5,363 bases of DNA, from NCBI GenBank assembly GCA_002292345.1, contig DBBT01000027.1, forward strand, positions 4,471-9,833. Reading direction: 5' to 3'. Of the stretch, positions 1-5,363 are shown piece after piece. Numbering within the stretch: position 1 is the first letter of the stretch; the number at the start of each line of letters is the position of its first letter. The translations under genes were made by a program, and so were the position numbers. Under the pieces are notes generated by a model. The model searched no databases. It worked only from the letters and a program-made list of their open reading frames with translations, and was not told the DNA's origin. The stretch is from Opitutia bacterium UBA977 (GTDB lineage Bacteria; Verrucomicrobiota; Verrucomicrobiia; Opitutales; Coraliomargaritaceae).

Positions 1-255
1 ACTGGGGCTATGACCGAATTGCCGACAATCGAAAGATCTTTTTCAAAGCCGCTGCCTGCAAATTGCCCAGTCGAGCAGAACACGCACGTATTTTGCCGTA
101 GTGGCTAAGATACTGAACTTGGACCATCTAGACTCGAGGCACATCACAAAAACTGGCATACGGAGCAGTCTATTCGAGCTACATGTCGGCATATCGGCGC
201 CCACATAGGTTCTCAATTTCTAAATCAGCCGCTGTGGTTGCCTGCGCGTTGCAAC
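1..255. other. Gene-free left edge with a possible transposase scrap
   Basis: No complete gene is visible here on either strand. The plus-strand frame starting at base 3 is open from the window edge to a TAG at 99-101 and reads WGYDRIADN followed by about 23 residues ending in ARILP. The first nine residues resemble the WGY-x-RI segment of IS3/IS481-type integrase-transposases, but the continuation does not look like that family. It may therefore be a truncated insertion-sequence remnant, the real tail of an unrelated upstream gene, or chance. Another plus frame stays open from 14 to about 208 but has no ATG start and no recognisable motif. The remaining bases up to the REP doublet show nothing I can name. 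Confidence 0.25.
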
Positions 256-314
256 AGGAGTGCGGGCGACTCGCCCGCGTTGTTGGTTAACGTGGGCGAG
301 TCGCCCACACTCCT
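256..314. repeat. REP-like inverted doublet (two palindromic units)
   Basis: Two 24-base units (256-279 and 291-314) face each other across an 11-base spacer containing GTTAAC. In each orientation a unit begins AGGAGTG and continues into a short GC-rich palindrome: GCGGGCGA-C-TCGCCCGC at 262-278 and GTGGGCGA-G-TCGCCCAC at 292-308. The units are identical except for two positions. These are C263/G277 in the left unit and T293/A307 in the right unit, and they pair with each other inside each unit, so pairing is kept. A GGAG head followed by an imperfect palindrome, in inverted pairs, is the known architecture of REP/BIME elements moved by REP-associated tyrosine transposases (RAYTs). No transposase is in the window. 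The doublet lies downstream of the antiporter gene in non-coding DNA, as is usual for REPs, and could also stabilise 3' RNA ends. Confidence 0.75.
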
Positions 315-410
315 TTAATTGTCTATTCTAGCGACGCAGTTGATTTCAAAAAAATCAAATGATCTAATACTATTGGGACGAGCGGTCAGAATGTTGCGGT
401 GGCGGTGGGT

Positions 411-449
411 AAAACTAACACAGGCCCTTCGGATAACCGAAAAGCCTGT
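411..449 (-). terminator. Probable terminator after the antiporter gene
   Basis: Downstream of the antiporter stop (minus strand, 28 bases past the TAG), bases 449-420 can fold into a hairpin. It has a 6-bp outer stem (ACAGGC/GCCTGT), a 2x2 internal mismatch, a 5-bp inner stem (TTCGG/CCGAA) and a 4-base loop. On the minus strand it is followed by GTTAGTTTT, a weak but T-rich tract ending at 411. Position and shape suit an intrinsic terminator. The short interrupted T tract and the internal mismatch make it less certain than the one at 2131-2157. Confidence 0.55.
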
Positions 450-477
450 TAAAAATACGATGATGCGATCTAACTGC

Positions 478-2097
478 CTAGTGAGGTAGGAAGATAAAGA
501 CACAAGCCATCACTACTGTTGGGAACAGTGCGCCGAGCATCAACTTAAGTGGTGAGACACCTCCATCGAAATATTTGCTCAGGATGCTCTGACCAGCAGG
601 ATTCGGAGCATTAGCGATCACCGTTAAACCACCACCAGTGACTGCACCAGCAACGACTGCATATTGTAATGCGACGGCACGTGCAAGGTCCTCAGGATTC
701 GTCGCTAAACTCTGATCAAAGGCCGGCACCTGCGATGCTAAGAAAGTAATAGCGGCATTATCATTAAATGCAGTCAACACGGTCGCACCGATAAAGAGCG
801 GTACTTCGCCAAGCGCTGAGAGTAAGGGGGCGATCCACCAACCTTGCAGTCCGCCATGCGTGACGAGACCGGCAAGAAAGAAACCAACCAACAACGGCCC
901 CTTCAGCGCGATCGCGTATTGATGATGATCGGTCGCAATTGTAAAGGCGATAAAAACGAGAAAACCACCGATAAAGAATGATGGGTGGTGCAATGTGAAC
1001 ACCGTCCATGCGAGGAAAAATAGATGCACCCCAATAATCCATAGCGGTGCAGGCTCTTCTTCATTTGTAGTCGCTTCAGCCGCAACCGCATCTGCTTTTC
1101 CCTTCAAAGCCACAAAGTCCTTGCGAAAGACCAAGAAATATACCCCAGTCGCGATCAAAATACCGAGCACCGCTCGAATGCCGAAATGAGAGAGCATGAA
1201 CGGTGTATCCCATCCCCACTTCGACGCAACCATCAGCACGGGAGGTGCCGCAAAGTGCGTTAACGTGCCACCGACAGAAATATTCACAAACAACAAACCC
1301 ATGGTGGCATACTTAAACGTAGGCGTAGGATTGTAGCAGTAGAACTGATGCCCAAGCAGTAGTGCAGCAATCGTCATTGCAGCTGGCTCAGTAATGAAAG
1401 AGCCAAGTAAAGGTGCGATAATCAGAATCGAAAGCCACCATGCTGCGGGTGTGCGATTACCGATTTTAGCCACCGAACTCAAAGCACGCTCAGCAAAAGC
1501 CACGACTGGGCGCGATGCCGCGATCGCCATGATCACGACAACGAAGACCGGCTCGGTGTAGTTCCGCGTATCGATGTAGTGCGTGGTATGATCCCAGCCA
1601 TATTTGTAAGTAATAAACAATAACAGCGGAATCAGCCAGATACCGAAAATTGCTTCGATCTCGCCTAGAAAATGAAATAAGGTCGCTTTAAAACTCACGG
1701 GGTCCTTACCGTCCACAAAAACACGCTTATCAGTCTTCGCCTTGGCATCGTTCTCATGTTCGTATTTATGCGCAAGCTTCATGAAATGCACAGACGCAAA
1801 GGTATGCATGATCGCCCCAAAGAACAATAAGGTAGCTATTAAGTTAATCGGATCCGCGGTTGCGCGCAGTTTTAGTATCTGCAGCACACTGAGCTCATCC
1901 TCAGAAATGTTGAGTTCAACAGCGTGCGATTGTTCTAGTGCCGTGTAATCCTCTAACGCCATGGGAAACGAAATATCTGAGACACCATGACTATGTTCAT
2001 TGCCACTGATCGGACTACCAGCCGATGCATGCAGGCTAGATGTCATAATGAAACTGGCGAGGAAGAGTAGGATGAATCGTATCGGGTAGATGATCAT
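478..2097 (-). CDS. Putative Na+/H+ antiporter (ion transporter superfamily)
   Basis: A 539-residue polytopic membrane protein, most like the putative Na+/H+ antiporter family Na_H_antiport_3 within the ion transporter (IT/ArsB-NhaD) superfamily. Its likely role is cation/proton exchange at the inner membrane. Residues 1-26 look like a signal peptide ending in ASA. About 55 hydrophilic residues follow, including a His-containing stretch (HSH at 35-37), then a dozen or so hydrophobic segments from about 82 to the end. Two inverted-repeat-style halves are visible. SFITEPAAMT (233-242) matches FNDNAAIT (444-451), and GGTLTHFAAPP (276-286) matches GGLTVIANAPN (489-499). These are the hairpin and substrate-loop positions of IT-superfamily carriers. 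E146 and E148 lie in a hydrophobic segment. The ATG at 2097 is the first possible start, because an in-frame TAG lies two codons upstream. M18 is possible but would break the signal peptide. No clear Shine-Dalgarno sequence is seen. Substrate specificity is inferred from family, not shown. Confidence 0.88.
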   Translation of the reverse strand: MIIYPIRFILLFLASFIMTSSLHASAGSPISGNEHSHGVSDISFPMALEDYTALEQSHAVELNISEDELSVLQILKLRATADPINLIATLLFFGAIMHTFASVHFMKLAHKYEHENDAKAKTDKRVFVDGKDPVSFKATLFHFLGEIEAIFGIWLIPLLLFITYKYGWDHTTHYIDTRNYTEPVFVVVIMAIAASRPVVAFAERALSSVAKIGNRTPAAWWLSILIIAPLLGSFITEPAAMTIAALLLGHQFYCYNPTPTFKYATMGLLFVNISVGGTLTHFAAPPVLMVASKWGWDTPFMLSHFGIRAVLGILIATGVYFLVFRKDFVALKGKADAVAAEATTNEEEPAPLWIIGVHLFFLAWTVFTLHHPSFFIGGFLVFIAFTIATDHHQYAIALKGPLLVGFFLAGLVTHGGLQGWWIAPLLSALGEVPLFIGATVLTAFNDNAAITFLASQVPAFDQSLATNPEDLARAVALQYAVVAGAVTGGGLTVIANAPNPAGQSILSKYFDGGVSPLKLMLGALFPTVVMACVFIFLPH

Positions 2098-2130
2098 ATA
2101 CTAGATGGTCTAAGGATTTATGTATTACTT

Positions 2131-2157
2131 AAAAGAAAAAACGCGACCCACGCCGCG
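2131..2157 (-). terminator. Strong intrinsic terminator between rlmH and the antiporter gene
   Basis: On the minus strand the bases from 2157 down to 2142 form a compact hairpin, CGCGGC-GTGG-GTCGCG (six pairs including one G-T, four-base loop). It is followed at once by TTTTTTCTTTT (2141-2131), a textbook rho-independent terminator. It lies about 80 bases after the rlmH stop and its T tract ends only 33 bases before the antiporter ATG. It can therefore end rlmH transcripts, or act as an attenuator if antiporter transcription begins upstream of it. Confidence 0.85.
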
Positions 2158-2201
2158 GATTATCATCCACTGCTGCAGTCGATCGCGCGTCGATTCAAAC
2201 G

Positions 2202-2207
2202 ATTATA
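2202..2207 (-). promoter_or_regulatory. Candidate -10 box for the antiporter gene
   Basis: The minus strand carries a perfect TATAAT between rlmH and the terminator. No good -35 box lies 16-18 bases upstream (GAATAG at the 17-base spacing), and the surrounding AATTATAATT is simply AT-rich, so this is a tentative call. If real, transcription would start near 2195 and the leader RNA would contain the terminator hairpin before reaching the antiporter start at 2097. Confidence 0.3.
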
Positions 2208-2237
2208 ATTGAGTCTGCTTAGGGCTATTCCGTACTA

Positions 2238-2681
2238 CTAGGCGTGGTGGTAATTGGAGCCGGCGTTGATCGAGACGGCACGGTAGAGCTGCTCGCACAA
2301 CAGCATACGAGCGATCTCGTGCGTGAAAGTGAGTGGCGATAAGGCAAGCAGTACGTCCGCCCGCGCTTTGACTGCTGGGCTCATGCCATAAGCGCCTCCG
2401 ATAATAAAAATAGCGGGCTGACCTTGTAGACCGAACAGCTCTTTGGCGAACCCCGTGGAAGTGCGTGTACTGCCCTCTTCGGCCATCGCGTAGACGCGGG
2501 CATCTTTTCGTTTGGCCAACGCTTCGAGAATCCGCTCGCCCTCGTTTTCGACATCGCCGTCCTTGAGTTCGAGCAACTCGAAGTTGCCGGAACGCTTAAG
2601 GCGCTTGGAGAAATCTTCGCAGAGCGCAGTCAGCGGCTTATTCTTCATACGGCCTATAGCAATGATTGTGTAGCGATACAT
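2238..2681 (-). CDS. rlmH: 23S rRNA pseudouridine-1915 N3-methyltransferase RlmH
   Basis: A 147-residue protein of the SPOUT (trefoil-knot) methyltransferase class. RlmH uses S-adenosylmethionine to methylate pseudouridine 1915 in helix 69 of 23S rRNA on assembled 70S ribosomes, acting as a homodimer. The length is close to the 155 residues of the E. coli enzyme. The SAM-binding knot is plain: FIIGGAYGMSP at 92-102, then LALSPLTFTHEIARMLL at 112-128, EQLYRA at 130-135 and the C-terminal tail NYHHA. The N-terminal YTIIAIGRMK also fits the family. The tail ends YHHA where many homologues have Y-H followed by a basic residue, so the penultimate position is histidine here. The ATG at 2681 gives the expected N-terminus, and no strong Shine-Dalgarno sequence precedes it. 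The gene stands 132 bases after the unknown gene and is followed by the terminator at 2131-2157. Confidence 0.96.
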   Translation of the reverse strand: MYRYTIIAIGRMKNKPLTALCEDFSKRLKRSGNFELLELKDGDVENEGERILEALAKRKDARVYAMAEEGSTRTSTGFAKELFGLQGQPAIFIIGGAYGMSPAVKARADVLLALSPLTFTHEIARMLLCEQLYRAVSINAGSNYHHA

Positions 2682-2743
2682 ATTTGTCGGAGTGGTTAGT
2701 GATGAGGGAGCAAAGAACTGATATCCAGCCGTGTCTACTTAAG

Positions 2744-2794
2744 TTAATTGAGGATTTCTAGATCAACCACGACGGGGCGATGGTCACTAACGTA
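2744..2794 (-). pseudogene. Possible 3' remnant of an endonuclease/exonuclease/phosphatase gene
   Basis: Just past the stop of the unknown gene, in a different minus-strand frame, bases 2794-2744 read YVSDHRPVVVDLEILN followed by TAA. SDHRPVV plus a short hydrophobic/acidic tail is the classic C-terminus of endonuclease/exonuclease/phosphatase (EEP, DNase I-like) proteins, where the His of SDH is catalytic. Upstream in the same frame the sequence overlaps the 3' end of the unknown gene and no longer resembles EEP proteins. No start or ribosome site would make this a gene of its own. My reading is the last codons of a deleted gene. Chance similarity over 16 residues cannot be excluded. Confidence 0.35.
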
Positions 2795-2813
2795 GCAACA
2801 TATAAGATAGTAC

Positions 2814-3584
2814 CTACGAGCCGTCCTGAAGAGAACGCGCGTATTTGGCGACGGCTTTGAATAATGAATCTGCAAATGCTGCAACGGAAACCAACACGAG
2901 TTGTAACTCGACATCGCTGAAGACCACCGCTTCGCCCTCGCGAAAGACTTTACGTAAATCCACAAGTTTCCCCTGTGCCTGCCCATCTACAAGTTTCGCA
3001 TTCTGATTCTCAACAGCCTTCAACTCGATCACCAATTCACCCTGTCCGTCAACCTGCGCAGCTTTGACAATACCGCCCTGCTGCATCAAAATTTGCATCA
3101 CGAAACCGAGCGAGATAATGCTATCCTCAAGCTCGCACATGATACCGTAGTCTTTTTCGAGGCGATTAAACTTCTCGTCGATTTGGGAGGGAATAAAAGC
3201 TTGCTGAGCTGCTTGAGCATTTTTCTGCGCATCAGGCGTCACATCTTTATTGGCGCTGGTGGCCTTGACCAGTGCGAGGAAGAAGTGGGCGTTATTCATC
3301 GCCGTCACGATCAGATTCAAGGAATCACCAATCACTTGGCGCACCAGCAGGTCACGTGCGTAGGCCTGCATTTGCTCGAAATTCTGATGACGCGGAGCGG
3401 CTGGCATAATGCGAGGCGTATTTACGCGCTGGTTATATCGCTCTTCTTGCACCGCCTCACGTGAAGCCAGATTGAAAGCCAGCATATCGAAATGGCGTTG
3501 TAACCCAGACATGAACTGTTGCGCGATTTGCTGTAAGTTAACTTGCTGCGGTTGCCCGCCATTAGAATTGGATTCAGCTGTCAT
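2814..3584 (-). CDS. Hypothetical soluble protein, 256 residues
   Basis: I do not recognise this protein. It has no signal peptide and no membrane segment, so it is probably cytoplasmic. The N-terminus is polar and Gln/Asn-rich (NSNGGQPQQVNLQQIAQQF, 6-24). Most of the rest looks helical: 60-110 with ARDLLVRQVIGDSLNLIVTAM, 130-170 with acidic/basic alternation around EKFNRLEKDYG, and a final amphipathic helix at 225-250. A stretch around 175-222 (GELVIELKAVENQ, VVFSDVELQLVL) may include strands. There is a single cysteine, C150. Codon-level continuity, 256 uninterrupted codons and a plausible protein composition support a real gene. The start at 3584 is the first ATG of the natural reading. 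No strong Shine-Dalgarno sequence precedes it, and the region upstream is AT-rich (TTTAAAGTGAATTTTT). It is divergent from oppA, sharing a 244-base intergenic region. Confidence 0.8.
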   Translation of the reverse strand: MTAESNSNGGQPQQVNLQQIAQQFMSGLQRHFDMLAFNLASREAVQEERYNQRVNTPRIMPAAPRHQNFEQMQAYARDLLVRQVIGDSLNLIVTAMNNAHFFLALVKATSANKDVTPDAQKNAQAAQQAFIPSQIDEKFNRLEKDYGIMCELEDSIISLGFVMQILMQQGGIVKAAQVDGQGELVIELKAVENQNAKLVDGQAQGKLVDLRKVFREGEAVVFSDVELQLVLVSVAAFADSLFKAVAKYARSLQDGS

Positions 3585-3677
3585 AAAAATTCACTTTAAA
3601 ATTTAATCTGGGGGCTCAGCACTCCAATCAACAAATTCTAGCACTCGGGACAACCTCGTATTTATTTTATCCACAAA

Positions 3678-3695
3678 ATGATTTGAACAAATCAT
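3678..3695. promoter_or_regulatory. Perfect 8-2-8 palindrome, candidate operator
   Basis: ATGATTTG-AA-CAAATCAT is an exact inverted repeat with 8-base arms and a 2-base centre. This is the size and symmetry of a site bound by a dimeric helix-turn-helix regulator. It lies 94 bases upstream of the unknown gene's start and about 134 bases upstream of the oppA start, so it could control either or both. No regulator gene is in the window. It is too AT-rich, with too short a loop, to be a good RNA terminator. Confidence 0.4.
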
Positions 3696-3716
3696 CTAAA
3701 GGCTCATCTAAGGGCA
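3693..3716. repeat. Tandem 12-base direct repeat next to the palindrome
   Basis: CATCTAAAGGCT is followed directly by CATCTAAGGGCA, with 10 of the first 11 positions identical. The first copy overlaps the last three bases of the palindrome at 3678-3695. A 12-base period is close to one helical turn, so repeated binding to the same DNA face is conceivable, but no function is shown. Confidence 0.4.
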
Positions 3717-3784
3717 TACATTTGTAAGACTAATATTCATGTGCACTTATTCGTGCCCTTACTTTGAAGCCACTGGCAGTCGTT

Positions 3785-3810
3785 TCGCCTTGCTCGAAAG
3801 CAGAAGGCGA
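3785..3810 (+). promoter_or_regulatory. Leader hairpin just upstream of oppA
   Basis: TCGCCTT (3785-3791) pairs fully with AAGGCGA (3804-3810). Inside it, GCT pairs with AGC around a CGAA loop, leaving a two-base bulge (AG, 3802-3803). The hairpin ends 18 bases before the oppA ATG and has no T tract after it, so it is not an intrinsic terminator. It would fold in the oppA 5' leader RNA and could affect stability or translation. Confidence 0.4.
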
Positions 3811-3828
3811 CATATCGAAAAGTCTGCG

Positions 3829-5363
3829 ATGCTTTCCTTACTCACTCTGCGATTACAGACTAGTTGTCTTATTCTACTAGCGCTCAGCCTTTTGGTTGGC
3901 TGCGCGAAGAAGCAGAGTAATGTCGAACGTGGCAACGCGAATCAAGAGCTCTACATTGGCATTGGCACAGAACCATCTGGGCTCGACCCGCAACTCACCA
4001 CAGGGCTTACCGAATACTCTGTCATGACCGCTCTTCTCGAGGGGCTCACCACACTGGACGCAGAGACCATGCAAGTGCGACCAGGCGTCGCTCAGTACTG
4101 GGATATTTCGAAGGACGGCCTGACCTATACTTTTTATTTCGCTCCCAACGCTCGCTGGTCCAATGGCGATCCAGTCACTGCAGCAGATTTTATTTTTTCC
4201 TTTGAGCGAATTTTAACACCACTACTCGGTGCGCCCTACGCCTACATGCTCTACCCCATGCGTGGCGCTGAAGCGTTTAATCGCGGCGAGCTGACAGACT
4301 TCAGTAAAGTCGGCGCACGCGCAGTAGATGCCGCCACACTCATCATAGAGCTCGAATCACCAACGCCCTATTTTCTTAGCTTACTCGCGCACAATACTTG
4401 GTGGCCAGTCCACCCTCCAAGCATTCTTAAGCACGGCGCTATGACTGATCGGATTTCAAAATGGACCAAGGCTGGGAACTATGTGGGCAATGGCCCTTTT
4501 ACTTTGAAGCGCTGGCGCCTCAACAGCGAAATCCACGCAGTCAAAAACCCTTATTATCGAGACATTGAGAATGTGCATCTCAACGGTCTGCACTTTTTAC
4601 CCATCGAGCCGCAGGCAGAAGAGCGTTCCTTTCGCGCAGGCCATCTACACATAACTAGTACCGTGCCGATTCACCGCATCGAATGGTATCGCGACAATAA
4701 ACCTGAGAGCATGCGCTTTGATACCTCCCTCGGAGTCTACTATTACATGCTTAATACCTCGCACGGGGCATTCAAAGATCCGCGCGTACGCAAAGCACTG
4801 GCGTACTCAATTAACCGCGAAGAGATCACCAAGCACGTGCTCAAAGCTGGTCAGCAACCAGCCTACCATTTCACACCGCCCAACGCCGGTGGCTATAATG
4901 CCGAAGCGCGCCTCCTTCACGATCCTGAGCGTGCGCGCCAACTCCTCGCTGAAGCTGGTTTCCCTGGCGGTAAAGACTTCCCCACCTTTGAGTTACTCTA
5001 CAACACCAGCGAATCTCATCGCACAATTGCCGTCGCCATTCAACAAATGTGGAAAACCGAACTCGGCATCGACATTGAACTCCACAATCAAGAGTGGAAA
5101 GCCTATCTCTCTACCCGCGAAAGCGGCGAGTTCGACATCCTCCGCGCAGCATGGTTTGGCGACTATGATGACCCCAACACTTTCCTCAGCCTCGGCCAGA
5201 CCGACAACGGCAACAACCATTCGCAATGGAGCAACGCCGCATACGATCAGCTCATCCTAGATGCCGCCATTGAGCAAAACCCCGTAGCCCGCATGGCGCT
5301 CTTTCAGCAAGCGGAGGCCATTCTTCTAGATGAAATGCCCTTTATCCCTATCTACTTTTATGT
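3829..5363 (+). CDS. oppA: Oligopeptide ABC transporter substrate-binding lipoprotein (partial, 3' end missing)
   Basis: A peptide-binding protein of family SBP_bac_5, open for 511 codons and cut by the window edge. E. coli OppA aligns by eye almost throughout and continues about 30 residues further, so nearly all of the protein is here. It would capture peptides outside the inner membrane and hand them to an OppBCDF-type importer. Residues 1-24 are a lipoprotein signal with lipobox LVGC and acylated Cys25. E. coli OppA is soluble, whereas lipid anchoring is common elsewhere. Family landmarks are IGTEPSGLDPQ (45-55), WSNGDPVTAADF (60 residues later), FKDPRVRKALAYSINRE, LLYNTSESH (389-397) and LRAAWFGDYDDP (438-449). 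H397, R439, W442 and D445 match the E. coli residues that contact peptide ends and backbone (H371, R413, W416, D419). The ATG at 3829 is chosen because it places the signal peptide correctly. GAAAAG six bases upstream is a weak ribosome site. The in-frame ATG at 3739 would add an unlikely 30-residue tail. Confidence 0.95.
   Translation, partial: MLSLLTLRLQTSCLILLALSLLVGCAKKQSNVERGNANQELYIGIGTEPSGLDPQLTTGLTEYSVMTALLEGLTTLDAETMQVRPGVAQYWDISKDGLTYTFYFAPNARWSNGDPVTAADFIFSFERILTPLLGAPYAYMLYPMRGAEAFNRGELTDFSKVGARAVDAATLIIELESPTPYFLSLLAHNTWWPVHPPSILKHGAMTDRISKWTKAGNYVGNGPFTLKRWRLNSEIHAVKNPYYRDIENVHLNGLHFLPIEPQAEERSFRAGHLHITSTVPIHRIEWYRDNKPESMRFDTSLGVYYYMLNTSHGAFKDPRVRKALAYSINREEITKHVLKAGQQPAYHFTPPNAGGYNAEARLLHDPERARQLLAEAGFPGGKDFPTFELLYNTSESHRTIAVAIQQMWKTELGIDIELHNQEWKAYLSTRESGEFDILRAAWFGDYDDPNTFLSLGQTDNGNNHSQWSNAAYDQLILDAAIEQNPVARMALFQQAEAILLDEMPFIPIYFY

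Larger units (their letters stand above)
3585..3828. promoter_or_regulatory. Divergent control region between the unknown gene and oppA
   Basis: This 244-base region must hold the promoters for both flanking genes. It contains a perfect 8-2-8 palindrome (3678-3695), a tandem 12-base repeat (3693-3716), an 8-base inverted repeat TAAGGGCA/TGCCCTTA (3709-3716 with 3754-3761) and a hairpin (3785-3810). I found no well-matched -35/-10 pair for either gene. TAATAT at 3731-3736 and the AT-rich stretch at 3591-3606 are only weak -10 candidates. Confidence 0.5.

Noticed and set aside
340..358. AT-rich hairpin TTGATTT/AAATCAA
   Set aside because: Weak A/T stem with a 5-base loop in a low-complexity A run; likely by chance and not in a position that explains anything.
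315..503. 62-codon minus-strand open frame overlapping the antiporter 3' end
   Set aside because: It spans the terminator hairpin, has an arginine-rich composition without motifs and overlaps the real gene's stop.
2709..2737. Possible rlmH promoter, TAGACA and TTTGCT with 17-base spacing (minus strand)
   Set aside because: The -35-like box is good, but the -10 matches at only three of six positions, so it is not distinguishable from chance.
3093..3464. 123-codon plus-strand open frame opposite the unknown gene
   Set aside because: It is antisense to a longer open frame with a more natural protein composition; it has no recognisable motif or ribosome site.
3739..3828. Upstream in-frame ATG for oppA
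   Set aside because: It would place 30 polar, charged residues before the lipoprotein signal peptide; the ATG at 3829 gives a proper signal and lipobox.
3761..4510. ACTTTGAAGC occurring both upstream of oppA and inside it
   Set aside because: A ten-base match is expected several times by chance in a window of this size.
4718..5260. 180-codon plus-strand open frame inside oppA
   Set aside because: It is out of frame with oppA, which is well supported residue by residue through the whole stretch. The translation is Ser/Thr/Pro-rich with no motif, typical of a shadow frame.

Overview
The window looks like an ordinary chromosomal stretch from a Gram-negative bacterium. It has roughly even GC, a lipoprotein-type oligopeptide-binding protein, a single-copy rRNA methyltransferase gene and an ion-transporter-superfamily antiporter with a signal-like N-terminus. 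The style of the genes and the repeat at the left end fit Verrucomicrobiota (Opitutae/Puniceicoccales-like). That placement is inference from memory of such genomes, not proven by the sequence.

Layout. Positions 1-477 hold no convincing complete gene. They contain a short transposase-like scrap at the left edge, a REP-like inverted doublet (256-314) and a probable terminator hairpin (420-449). Three genes follow on the minus strand, in transcription order right to left: an unrecognised 256-residue soluble protein (2814-3584), rlmH (2238-2681) and a 539-residue putative Na+/H+ antiporter (478-2097). A strong intrinsic terminator (2131-2157) sits between rlmH and the antiporter, so the three are probably not one simple operon. 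Between the unknown gene and rlmH lies a fragment encoding a C-terminus typical of endonuclease/exonuclease/phosphatase proteins, perhaps the fossil of a deleted gene. On the plus strand, oppA starts at 3829 and runs off the right edge. The 244-base divergent region between oppA and the unknown gene holds a perfect 8-2-8 palindrome, a tandem 12-base repeat and a hairpin close to the oppA start, so it is the most regulation-rich part of the window.

How the genes work together. There is no obvious shared pathway. OppA captures peptides for an ABC importer whose permease and ATPase genes are presumably beyond the right edge. The antiporter would handle Na+/pH balance, and RlmH completes helix 69 of 23S rRNA. 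I do not see a clearly new multi-gene system. The observations most worth following are the EEP-like gene fossil, the REP doublet with a compensatory base-pair change, the terminator inside the likely antiporter leader, and the palindrome/repeat cluster upstream of oppA.
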